A stretch of 8,958 bases of DNA from the NCBI GenBank assembly GCA_018830365.1, contig JAHJSK010000037.1, positions 1 through 8,958 on the forward strand, read 5' to 3'. Shown piece after piece: positions 1 through 6,613 of this stretch. Position numbers and translations under genes: made by a program. This stretch comes from Patescibacteria group bacterium. GTDB lineage: Bacteria; Patescibacteriota; Minisyncoccia; Minisyncoccales; CG1-02-41-26. The stretch's first letter is position 1; the number at the start of each line of letters is the position of its first letter. A model generated the notes under the pieces. It saw only the letters and a program-made list of their open reading frames with translations. It ran no database searches and had not been told where the DNA came from.

Positions 1-1
1 A

Positions 2-523
2 ACAATTTTAGAAATTTTGCCGGAAATGTTAAAGGATTTTGAAATAATTCATCAAATTGGAGAAAAAAATTTTAATCAAATCAAGAACGAAGCTGAAGCT
101 ATTTTATTTGACAAAGAGCTGAAAAAATTTTATCACCCCTACGCTTTTTTAAATGAGACATTTTTAAAGCATGCTTTGGCTGTTTCTGATTTAATTGTGT
201 CGCGAGCGGGGGCAGGCGGTATTTTTGAAATCGCTGTTAGCGCCAAGCCATGTATTTTAATACCATTGACTTGGGCAGCTCAAGACCATCAACGGAAAAA
301 CGCTTACGCTTTTGCGGAACGCGGGGGCGGTGAAGTTATTGAAGAAATAAATTTTAACCCTCACTTTTTTTTGTCTAAATTAAAACATCTTTTTTCCAGG
401 CCGGATATTTTAAAAAATATGGCAGAAAAGTCCCGGGATTTTGCTCGGCCCCAAGCTGCTAAAATTATCGCTTCTTATCTTGTTGAATATCTTGCGGCAA
501 TTAAAAATTACAAGAAACTTTGA
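2..523 (+). CDS. murG: MurG, C-terminal half (5' end outside window)
   Basis: This is UDP-N-acetylglucosamine:undecaprenyl-diphosphoryl-muramoylpentapeptide GlcNAc transferase, which makes lipid II on the inner face of the cytoplasmic membrane. The frame is open from base 2, so the gene enters from the left; 173 residues are visible against about 350-380 for the family. The visible part begins in the strand and helix before 'FEIIHQIG' and carries the C-terminal Rossmann domain. The donor-binding signature follows: 'SDLIVSRAGAGGIFEIA', with a Glu expected to contact the ribose, then 'KPCILIPL' and 'DHQRKNA', matching the family's aDLvisRaGA...Ela..gkP..LIP...HQ..NA pattern. The TTG at 17 and ATG at 26 are internal codons, not starts. 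It ends in TGA, followed by an inverted repeat and a terminator-like hairpin before gltX. The family call is secure. Confidence 0.93.
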   Translation, partial: TILEILPEMLKDFEIIHQIGEKNFNQIKNEAEAILFDKELKKFYHPYAFLNETFLKHALAVSDLIVSRAGAGGIFEIAVSAKPCILIPLTWAAQDHQRKNAYAFAERGGGEVIEEINFNPHFFLSKLKHLFSRPDILKNMAEKSRDFARPQAAKIIASYLVEYLAAIKNYKKL

Positions 524-643
524 AGCCGAAATGCCTTAAAGAAGGAGAGACCAGACCTCTTTTAACCTGTCTGCCGACAGGCAGGTCTGTTTTTATTCAG
601 CTTGAGAGAGGTCGGGCCTCTTGAAATCTTGTGTTTCGGCTTC
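522..643. repeat. Nested long inverted repeat between murG and gltX
   Basis: The outer arms gaagccgaaa (522-531) and tttcggcttc (634-643) are perfectly complementary over 10 bp. Inside them, gagaccagacctc (about 547-559) pairs with gaggtcgggcctc (about 608-620) in 11 of 13 positions. At the centre lies the palindrome-like block 566-585 (cctgtctgccgacaggcagg). The left outer arm overlaps the murG stop codon. The structure fills nearly the whole gap before gltX. It could be a folded 3' UTR/leader or a small palindromic repeat element; no function is shown. Confidence 0.7.
552..594 (+). terminator. Terminator-like hairpin after murG
   Basis: cagacct (552-558) pairs perfectly with aggtctg (583-589), and five T residues follow at 590-594. 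The loop contains a second hairpin, either cctgtc/gacagg or ctgcc/ggcag. This fits intrinsic termination of the murG transcript. The left arm can also pair with 608-620 downstream, so two folds compete. Confidence 0.5.
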
Positions 644-659
644 AGAGTAAAAAATAATA

Positions 660-2234
660 ATGACAAAAGAATTAAAATTAATAAGTCCGGGAGAAATTAG
701 AGTAAGATTTGCGCCTTCACCAACCGGGCCTTTGCATATTGGTTCTGTTCGCACAGCTTTTTTTAATTATCTTTTCGCTCAAAAAGAGCAGGGGACTTTT
801 GTTTTAAGAATTGAAGACACTGATGAAGAAAGATCAAAGCCAGAATGGGAAAAAGATATTATTGAAGGATTGAATTGGTTGGGATTTCAATTTCAGGAGG
901 GACCAGGAAAAGGCGGAAATTTTGGACCCTACCGGCAATCAGAAAGAAAAGAAATTTATAAAAAATATATTGAAAAACTTTTGAAAGAAAAAAAAATTTA
1001 TTATTGTTTTTGCTCTTTAGAGGAATTGGAAGCGCACAAGAATTATTTAATAGGCATTGGTCAGCCGCTTCGTTATTCGGAAAAATGCGTCAATCTTTCA
1101 GAGCAAGAAATCGCAAAAAATTTAGAACAAGGAAAGCCGTGCGTTTTAAGATTTAAGACCCCGTTAAAAAAGGTTATTTTTAAAGACCTTTTAAGGGGAG
1201 AAATTGAACAGGATAGCGAGAATTTTGGAGATATGATTGTTGCAAGGGATTTAACCACTCCTCTTTATAATTTAGCTTTGGTTATTGATGATTTTGAAAT
1301 GAAAATAACTCATATTATTCGCGGAGAAGACCATATTCCAAATACTCCCAAGCAGATTTTATTGGCTGAAGCATTGGGAATAGAGCCGCCAAAATATATT
1401 CATCTACCTCTGATTTTAGGTCCAGATAAAACAAAATTAAGCAAGAGACACGGCGCTAAATCAGTTTTGGAATACAAAAAAGATGGTTATTTGGTTCCAG
1501 CCATAATAAATTTTTTGGTTTTTTTAGGGTGGAGTCCAAAAACAAACAAAGAAATTTTTTCATTACCATCGCTAATTCAGGAATTTTCTTTAGAAGGAAT
1601 GCAAAAATCAGCTGCTGTGTTTAATTTCCAAAAATTGGACTGGATCAATGGTTTTTACATTAGACAAAAATCAAAAGAAAAATTAACAGAGCTTTGCTTT
1701 CCTTATTTGATTGAAGCAAATTTAATTGAAACTCATTTTGAGACAGAGCAGTGCCCGTTTGCTTGCAACATAGAATTACTCGCGCAAAAATTTAGAGCAA
1801 AAGAAACTAAAGAAGAATTTTCTTTTGAGCGTTTGGTAAATATTGTTGAATTATATCATGAGCGGCTAAAAAAACTTTCAGAAATTTCGGAATTGGTTGA
1901 CTTTTTTTTCAAAAAAAAATTGATTTATTCCAAAGAATTATTGATATGGAAAAACGCTGAAGAAAAAGAAATCAAACAAACTCTTGATAAATTAAAAAAA
2001 ACATTGGGCAAAATAAAAAAGGAGAATTGGGAAAGAAAAAATTTGGAACAGGTTTTGCTAAAATTAGCTGGAGAAATTGGAGAAAGGGACAGAGGAAAAC
2101 TTTTGTGGCCATTGCGAGTTGCATTAACAGGTAAAAAGGCGTCAGCAGGACCCTTTGAAATAGCGGAAATTTTAGGAAAAGAAAAAACATTGGAACGAAT
2201 AGAGCAAGCCAAAAAAATATTATCCGCGGATTAA
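660..2234 (+). CDS. gltX: Glutamyl-tRNA synthetase
   Basis: This class I aminoacyl-tRNA synthetase joins glutamate to tRNA in the cytoplasm. 'RFAPSPTGPLHIGS' holds the HIGH signature as HIGS at residues 26-29, and the KMSKS loop is KLSKR at 259-263. 'THIIRGEDHIPNTPKQ' and 'FNFQKLDWINGFYI' are also family hallmarks. The zinc-knuckle region has C116, C118 and C143, but the His that follows the third Cys in E. coli GluRS is absent (Asn here), so metal binding may differ. The length of 524 is slightly above the usual 470-500 and the C-terminal anticodon-binding part is Lys/Glu-rich. The ATG at 660 has no clear Shine-Dalgarno. Whether the enzyme also charges tRNA-Gln cannot be told from sequence alone. 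Confidence 0.98.
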   Translation: MTKELKLISPGEIRVRFAPSPTGPLHIGSVRTAFFNYLFAQKEQGTFVLRIEDTDEERSKPEWEKDIIEGLNWLGFQFQEGPGKGGNFGPYRQSERKEIYKKYIEKLLKEKKIYYCFCSLEELEAHKNYLIGIGQPLRYSEKCVNLSEQEIAKNLEQGKPCVLRFKTPLKKVIFKDLLRGEIEQDSENFGDMIVARDLTTPLYNLALVIDDFEMKITHIIRGEDHIPNTPKQILLAEALGIEPPKYIHLPLILGPDKTKLSKRHGAKSVLEYKKDGYLVPAIINFLVFLGWSPKTNKEIFSLPSLIQEFSLEGMQKSAAVFNFQKLDWINGFYIRQKSKEKLTELCFPYLIEANLIETHFETEQCPFACNIELLAQKFRAKETKEEFSFERLVNIVELYHERLKKLSEISELVDFFFKKKLIYSKELLIWKNAEEKEIKQTLDKLKKTLGKIKKENWERKNLEQVLLKLAGEIGERDRGKLLWPLRVALTGKKASAGPFEIAEILGKEKTLERIEQAKKILSAD

Positions 2235-2249
2235 ATGATTTGAAAATTG

Positions 2250-2279
2250 TCTCCCTATGGGAGATGTCCCGAAGGGACA
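2250..2279. repeat. Two tandem 15-nt hairpins after gltX
   Basis: Two adjoining perfect palindromes have 6-bp stems and 3-nt loops: tctccc-tat-gggaga (2250-2264) and tgtccc-gaa-gggaca (2265-2279). They begin 16 nt after the gltX stop. An A-run rather than a T-run follows on the + strand, so they are not a classical intrinsic terminator. They may protect the 3' end of the mRNA or be a REP-like element. The cccgaaggg core recurs in the array at the right edge of the window. Confidence 0.65.
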
Positions 2280-2350
2280 AAAATTGTAAGTCAACTCTAT
2301 AAAAAATTTGTTCAAGGGTGTCTGTGAGTGGCATAAATAACATTAATCCC

Positions 2351-2378
2351 TTTATGATATTGTGTTTTGTGTTATATT
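2351..2378 (+). promoter_or_regulatory. rnpB promoter with extended -10
   Basis: TATATT at 2373-2378 (5 of 6 matches to TATAAT) is preceded directly by TGT at 2370-2372, forming an extended -10 element. It lies 5-7 nt before the first base of RNase P helix P1, where a start site is expected. The -35 region is weak; tttatg at 2351-2356 is the best candidate, with a 16-bp spacer. Confidence 0.6.
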
Positions 2379-2382
2379 AAAA

Positions 2383-2761
2383 AAGTTCAAGTAGGCAAAG
2401 CAATCGCTGAATGTATAATTTTTATACATTCAGAGGAAAGTCCGAACGCTCATTTTCCGAGTAAAATCGGAATCTAAAAAAATAGCGGCTAACAGCCGTC
2501 GTCCGCGAGGATAGAGGTGCGAACAGAGACGCCCTAGACATCGAAAGATGTCGGGCGCCCGGTCCGATGTAAAGCGGATTAGGGCGAGTCCTCCAAGTAA
2601 TTGGAGGGGTGAAACGGCTAAATCCTTATTGGGCGCAAGAACAAACCAAACGGATAATTTTATGCGTTTGGGAAAAGTAGTTCGCTTGACCCTGCTGGCA
2701 ACATCAGGGATAGATAAATGATTGCTTAAAACAGAATTCGGCTTATTGCCTGCTTGAACTT
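2383..2761 (+). ncRNA. rnpB: RNase P RNA, bacterial type A-like
   Basis: This is the catalytic RNA that removes 5' leaders from tRNA precursors. P1 is a 15-bp helix with one G-U pair, joining 2383-2397 to 2747-2761, and sets the ends. P2 pairs agcaatc (2399-2405) with gattgct (2720-2726). P3 is the perfect 11-bp hairpin 2407-2433. The conserved blocks are intact: gaggaaagtccg just after P3, and agataaatgattgct plus acagaattcggctta at the 3' side, whose aagtccg/cggctta halves form P4. The internal ggggtgaaacggc and gcaagaacaaacc segments also fit. The length of about 379 nt is normal for bacteria. Type A is inferred from overall order; the P6 and P16/P17 helices were not modelled. Confidence 0.97.
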
Positions 2762-2837
2762 GCTTGTTTTGGTCGTGTGATTGCTATTTTCAATTTTTTT
2801 GTTTGTAAATTGGAGCTTCATTGCTGTCGTCTACAAC

Positions 2838-2897
2838 GACTCCCCGTAGGGTTGCAATTGAAAATTGAAAATTGAAAATTAATTTTACAAGGGAGTC
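2838..2897. repeat. Stem-loop in the rnpB/hypE convergent gap, containing (aattgaa) repeats
   Basis: The gap 2762-2963 between convergent rnpB and hypE holds no credible gene. gactccc (2838-2844) pairs with gggagtc (2891-2897). Within the loop, the 7-bp unit aattgaa repeats about 3.6 times at 2856-2880 and leads into the palindrome aaaattaatttt (2874-2885). A T-run at about 2792-2800 may help end the rnpB transcript, but no hairpin directly precedes it. Confidence 0.5.
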
Positions 2898-2963
2898 TGC
2901 TTCGCGTTCAGGAAAATTAAAAAGGAATTTTTTTATTTCGTTATTTCGCCACTCGTATAGTTA

Positions 2964-3980
2964 TCAACATATTCTTGGAATCAGTTTTCCTTTGGGCATT
3001 TCAATAGGACGCAAACCGCCTAAATTGGTTTTTAAAAATACTCCCTTGCCTTTTTCCGCTTTGCCGATAATTTTTGCTTTTGGATTGAATTGTTTTAAAA
3101 TTCCAAGAACCTTTTTAATGTTTTTTGGAGAAACAGCGGCAATAAAACGACCTTCCGAGGCAAAAGAAAAAATATCAATTCCTAAAAATTCAGACAAAGC
3201 AATCGCTTCTTTTTTATAGGGCAAAAATTTTTCTTCCAAAATTATTTTTACTTTTGACTTTTTCGCTATTTCAACTATGTTGGCGGCTAATCCGCCGCGC
3301 GTGGGATCTTTGCAAGCGTTTAAATATCTGCTTGTTTTTTTTATTTCTAAATTCAAGGGCTTGCAATCGCTTTTTATTTTTGTTTTATAATTAAATCTTT
3401 CGGAAAGCAAAGCAACTGTATGGTCGCCCAAATCGCCAGAGGAAATTATAAAATCATCTGGCTTTGCTCCATTATTAGAAATAATATTTTGAGCCGTTCC
3501 TATGCCTGCTGTGGTAATTTCAATTTTATCTATTTTCCCTTTTTCCATAACTTTTGTGTCTCCTGTTACAATTGGCACTTTCGCTTTTTGAGAGACCTTG
3601 TTTATGGATTTTATAATTTGCAAAAAATCTTTTTTAGAAAAACCTTCTTCAACAACAATACTTAAAGAGATGCCCAAGGGTTCGGCTCCCATTACAGATA
3701 AATCATTGATGGTGCCGCAAACAGCGATCTTGCCAATGTCTCCTCCGGGGAAAAAAATCGGGTTAACAATAAAAGCGTCAGTGGTAAAGACCAAATTTCC
3801 TTTTCCCAATTTGAAGCCCGTTTTCATTAAAGTTTCAGTGGGTAAAACCGCGGCATCGTCTTCACAATTTTTCCATTCGGTTTTGCATTTCAAAATTCGC
3901 CTGATTTCTTTTAATAACTCCCATGATTTATAGCCCCCTCCGCCGTGATCCAGTTCTATTTTTTGAGCAGTATGAAGCAT
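2964..3980 (-). CDS. hypE: HypE, [NiFe]-hydrogenase cyanide-ligand maturation protein
   Basis: HypE receives a carbamoyl group from HypF on its C-terminal cysteine and dehydrates it with ATP to a thiocyanate, the source of the CN ligands on the hydrogenase iron. The 338-residue protein has the full family layout: 'LDHGGGG' near residue 10, the ATP-site acidic pair at 41-42 (CEDDAAVL), 'FTTDAFIV' at 65-72, 'FFPGGDIGKIAVCGT' at 76-90, 'IVTGDTK', 'DPTRGGLA', and a C-terminal 'PRIC' whose last residue is the reactive Cys338. The TGA stop follows that Cys directly. The related SelD and PurM enzymes lack this tail, which excludes them. No Shine-Dalgarno is seen before the ATG. The start fits the family length. 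It lies 80 bp downstream of the proline-rich membrane protein, past a hairpin, and no other hyp or hydrogenase gene is in view. Confidence 0.93.
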   Translation of the reverse strand: MLHTAQKIELDHGGGGYKSWELLKEIRRILKCKTEWKNCEDDAAVLPTETLMKTGFKLGKGNLVFTTDAFIVNPIFFPGGDIGKIAVCGTINDLSVMGAEPLGISLSIVVEEGFSKKDFLQIIKSINKVSQKAKVPIVTGDTKVMEKGKIDKIEITTAGIGTAQNIISNNGAKPDDFIISSGDLGDHTVALLSERFNYKTKIKSDCKPLNLEIKKTSRYLNACKDPTRGGLAANIVEIAKKSKVKIILEEKFLPYKKEAIALSEFLGIDIFSFASEGRFIAAVSPKNIKKVLGILKQFNPKAKIIGKAEKGKGVFLKTNLGGLRPIEMPKGKLIPRIC

Positions 3981-4024
3981 AAAATAGGCAAAATTTGTAA
4001 AACAAATTTTTAATTTTTAATTTT

Positions 4025-4066
4025 AAATAAACCCCTCACCTTTTTTCCCAAAGGAGGGGTTTATTT
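4025..4066. terminator. Strong bidirectional stem-loop between hypE and the proline-rich protein gene
   Basis: aaataaacccctc (4025-4037) pairs perfectly over 13 bp with gaggggtttattt (4054-4066); ccttt/aaagg adds an inner stem. The GC core is followed by TTTATTT in both directions, so it could terminate either strand. The TAA stop of the upstream - strand gene lies inside the right arm. Its cctcaccttttttccc segment resembles the 43-bp array at the right edge. Confidence 0.55.
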
Positions 4067-5596
4067 AACTTGTTTATCAATGGGCTTAATGGGGTCAATA
4101 GATGAGACAATAGGCGACACAAACAAATCTTGATTTAACACACCTTTTTTTGCTTTTATCCCTGAAATTTTGCTAATTATTTCAAAACCTTTTTCGGTCT
4201 TTTTTTCAAGAGAAACATCGTATTTGCCAGGCTGAACCAAAACATAATAACGGCCCATTGCGTCAGTAATGGCAAAATGAATTTGTTGATTTAATTTCGC
4301 GAAAAATATTCGCATAAATGCAAATGCTAAAGGTTTTTTTGTTTTTTTATCCAAAACCAAACCCCAGACCCTTTGCTTAAAGCCAAAATGTTTTAAGAGC
4401 CACAAGCCAATAAAAACCCAAACCATTATTTGATTAAAAATAGTTGGTTTTAAAAGCCAAACAACAAGAGATAAAATAGAACCAAGAAAAAATAAAATTT
4501 CAGGTAGCCATCGTTTAACAATTTCCCAACGATAATTGAATTTAATGTATTTCTTTTTTGCCACCTCATTCCAGTCAAAACCCAATGGATCCATTGGAAT
4601 GTTAATGGTGGTTATTTTCGGGTCAATGATTCTCATTAATCCGCCGCGATAAATATTATCGTAAATTTCGTCAGACATTCCCAAAATTTTTTGCGAAGGA
4701 AATTGATAGTGTGTTTTTTTTGTCTCAATATAATATTCTCCTGGCGGAACAAAAAAACCGAACCGCCCGTTCATGTCCGTGATTCTTGTTTGTATTTCCT
4801 TGTTATTTTTATCTTTTAAAACAACATAAACCGGGTCTAATGGCTGTTTTGTTTCTGCGTCATAAACCACGCCCCATTGCCTTCTCCTGCTTCGCATCAT
4901 TCCAGCTAAACTAATAGCAGAAAGTAGGCGAATAGGTAAAACAGCAAAATCTGAAACCGAGGCCGCCAAAGGCATTAAACTTATCAAACCAGTAGTCGCT
5001 GCCACAGCAACTGTGCCCACAGCAACCACTTTTGTCGCGACATTAACCACGGGCTCAGCCATTATTTGCTGAACTTCTGGGTTCTCGCGAACTTTTTCAA
5101 TTTGTTGTCTAACTTGCTTTTCAATCGCTTTTGTCGCTAATTGAATTTGTTGAATATTTTTCTTGATCGCTTGTCCGACTTGTTGAACGCCGTCGCCAAT
5201 CCCTTGCCAAATAGATTCAATTATTGGCGGTACGACAGGTGGTTCAACAGGTGGTTCAGGTGGTGTTGGCGGGGTTGGCGGTTCAGGTGGTGTTGGTGGT
5301 TCAGGTGGGGTTGGTGGTTCAGGAGGGGTTGGCGGTTCAGGTGGTGTTGGCGGGGTTGGCGGTTCAGGTGGTGTTGGCGGGGTTGGTGGGGTTGGTGGGG
5401 TTGGTGGAGTACCACCGCCACCCCCCCCGCAATCCGTAGGACAATTACTGGAATTTTCGCCAACATCGCAAGCGCCATTTCCGCAAAAAACCTCGCCGCT
5501 AATTTGCTGACCAACATTGGCCGCTAAAATCACTTCGGTCGCAAAAAAACGAAATAAAAAAATTAAAATAATTAAAAAAAAAGATAAATATTTCAT
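4061..5596 (-). CDS. Exported membrane protein: Cys motif, Pro-rich stalk, two carboxypeptidase-regulatory-like domains
   Basis: No specific function is recognised. Numbering here counts from the TTG at 5605; the ATG at 5596 is residue 4 and gives the more usual 'MKYLSFFLI' signal peptide, so it is preferred, although an AAGGA lies 11 nt before the TTG. In order: signal peptide to about 29; a short Cys motif 'CGNGACDVGEN...CPTDC' at 41-59; six Gly; 18 TPP/EPP triplets at 66-119; an amphipathic Gln-rich helix at about 132-182; a hydrophobic stretch at about 193-236; a beta domain at 244-305 ('WGVVYDAETKQPL...DMNGRFGFFVPPGEYYIE'); two membrane helices at about 369-404; and a second copy of the beta domain at 414-470 ('WGLVLDKKTKKPL...DAMGRYYVLVQPGKYDV'). 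The beta domains resemble carboxypeptidase regulatory-like/CNA-B folds. A surface scaffold or envelope-spanning role is inferred. Confidence 0.85.
   Translation of the reverse strand: MKYLSFFLIILIFLFRFFATEVILAANVGQQISGEVFCGNGACDVGENSSNCPTDCGGGGGGTPPTPPTPPTPPTPPEPPTPPTPPEPPTPPEPPTPPEPPTPPEPPTPPTPPEPPVEPPVVPPIIESIWQGIGDGVQQVGQAIKKNIQQIQLATKAIEKQVRQQIEKVRENPEVQQIMAEPVVNVATKVVAVGTVAVAATTGLISLMPLAASVSDFAVLPIRLLSAISLAGMMRSRRRQWGVVYDAETKQPLDPVYVVLKDKNNKEIQTRITDMNGRFGFFVPPGEYYIETKKTHYQFPSQKILGMSDEIYDNIYRGGLMRIIDPKITTINIPMDPLGFDWNEVAKKKYIKFNYRWEIVKRWLPEILFFLGSILSLVVWLLKPTIFNQIMVWVFIGLWLLKHFGFKQRVWGLVLDKKTKKPLAFAFMRIFFAKLNQQIHFAITDAMGRYYVLVQPGKYDVSLEKKTEKGFEIISKISGIKAKKGVLNQDLFVSPIVSSIDPIKPIDKQVK
5249..5410 (-). 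repeat. 9-bp coding tandem repeat (TPP/EPP)n
   Basis: Eighteen consecutive 9-bp units encode Thr-Pro-Pro or Glu-Pro-Pro in the order T5-E-T2-E-T-E-T-E-T-E-T2-E. Third-codon positions vary (ggt/ggc/gga on the + strand), so copies are not all recent. The product should be an extended, rigid, partly acidic stalk. Change by whole units would keep the reading frame. Confidence 0.9.
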
Positions 5597-5674
5597 AGAA
5601 TACAATATTGTTTTTTTCCTTCTTTTGGATTTTTAATTTCTGATTATGCTAATTTTTGATTAACCCAAACAAAC

Positions 5675-5760
5675 TCAAAGCTCAAAACGCAAAACTTAAA
5701 ACCTATCTTAAAACTCAAAACCTATAATTTTTGTTTTTCAGTTTTGGTTTTGAGCTTTGA
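5675..5760. repeat. Imperfect inverted repeat of ctcaaaac-type motifs
   Basis: caaagctcaaaac (5676-5688) is perfectly complementary to gttttgagctttg (5747-5759). The pairing continues inward with one bulge (gcaaaact against agttttg), for about 22-25 bp in total. The interior carries further ctcaaaacctat-like copies. It fills much of the 183-bp gap downstream of the 5789-6613 gene and could end that transcript, but no clear U-tract follows on the - strand. The rest of 5606-5788 shows nothing else. Confidence 0.6.
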
Positions 5761-5788
5761 CATTTGAGTTTTGAGATATTAATTCGCT

Positions 5789-6613
5789 TCAATTCGCTAT
5801 TGCTGTTACAATAATTGTTGCGCTGTAATTACCCTCTTTTAAAAATTTGGCATTGGATTGAGCTTGGAATTTTATTTTCTCAGCTTCGCCGCCGCCACTT
5901 GTACTGGTGGTTCTATTAATTACCGCGACATCGGTGGTGGAAGCATTTAACCAACATTTATCAGCAGTGTTTAGCGCGCCAGCATTGCAAGCCGCGCCAT
6001 CATCCTTAAACAAAGTAGCGGTGTCAGCAAAGGTTGCCGGCTCAACAGAATAACCAAATTCAGCTGCGCTAGCGGCAGGAGAAGACCAAGTGTAATCAGG
6101 AACGCCAACAGTGGCAGGAGAATAATCGCTGAAATCATAAGTGCCGTCCAAAATCATTGAAGGAGTGCTTGTGGATTTAAGAGATAAAACAAAACCAGCC
6201 GGGTTATCTGTAATAACTGTCCAAGTGGTAGAGGCAGAGCTTGCTCCGCCGCTTATTCCACCAATGGCCGGACTCATCGCAACATCAACTGGTGAAGAAA
6301 TACTAATGGAAATCTCGGACATTTGGCGATAGCCAGCTTTTAATTTATAAAGAGAGCTCGCAGAAATTCCCGTGGCAATTTCGCCAACAGTATCTGCAAC
6401 CCGATAATTAGTTGAAGTTTGAGAGTCGCCACCGCCCACATTAATAGAATCGTATTGAATACGATAATTAGTGCTTGTGGCGACATAAGCCCGCGCAGGC
6501 AACAGATAACAGAAAACAGTTAACAGAAAACAGCAGAAAACAGTTAACAGAAAACAGTTAACAGAAAACGGAAAAGTAATTTTTAATTTTTTAGTTTTTG
6601 AATGATTGTCCAT
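5789..6613 (-). CDS. Exported beta-rich protein with WxL-like C-terminal domain (paralogue A)
   Basis: This is a 274-residue exported protein of unknown function. Residues 16-38 are a hydrophobic, Cys-rich signal core holding two copies of FLLTVFC, encoded by a DNA repeat; cleavage is likely after 'ARA' at 40-42. Residues 46-97 contain two related segments ('STNYRIQYDSINVGG' and 'STNYRVADTVGEIATG') ending in 'YKLKAGYRQM'. From about 100 to the end runs a domain shared with the protein at 8118-8774. It includes 'TWTVIT', 'DYTWSSPAAS', C209 and C220 (possible disulfide) and a terminal strand 'GNYSATIIVTAIAN'. That end resembles the last strand of WxL domains but lacks their second Trp, so the WxL link is inference. 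The ATG at 6613 overlaps the end of the S23-family gene by 31 bp and has no strong ribosome binding site. Confidence 0.82.
   Translation of the reverse strand: MDNHSKTKKLKITFPFSVNCFLLTVFCCFLLTVFCYLLPARAYVATSTNYRIQYDSINVGGGDSQTSTNYRVADTVGEIATGISASSLYKLKAGYRQMSEISISISSPVDVAMSPAIGGISGGASSASTTWTVITDNPAGFVLSLKSTSTPSMILDGTYDFSDYSPATVGVPDYTWSSPAASAAEFGYSVEPATFADTATLFKDDGAACNAGALNTADKCWLNASTTDVAVINRTTSTSGGGEAEKIKFQAQSNAKFLKEGNYSATIIVTAIAN
6501..6569 (-). repeat. 14-bp-period repeat (ctgttaactgtttt) inside paralogue A's signal peptide
   Basis: Read on the - strand, TGTTTTCTGTTAACTG-type units repeat with a 14-bp period, interrupted once by an extra TGC. They encode residues 16-38 of the 274-aa protein, the whole hydrophobic core of its signal peptide. 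Related ctgttatctg copies occur outside this gene at 6936-6946, 8091-8101 and 8105-8115. Confidence 0.8.

Noticed and set aside
2872..3219. Open + strand frame after rnpB
   Set aside because: It lies almost wholly antisense to hypE, has no ribosome binding site and no recognisable domain.
2964..3980. SelD (selenophosphate synthetase) or another AIR-synthase relative
   Set aside because: The FFPGGDIGK...CGT block and C-terminal PRIC are HypE features; the N-terminal Cys/Sec active-site loop of SelD is missing.
5141..5527. Open frames on both strands opposite or out of frame with the TPP/EPP repeat, rich in Trp/Arg/Gly or His/Gln
   Set aside because: They are low-complexity shadows of the 9-bp repeat; the - strand frame with signal peptide, Cys motif and folded domains explains the DNA.
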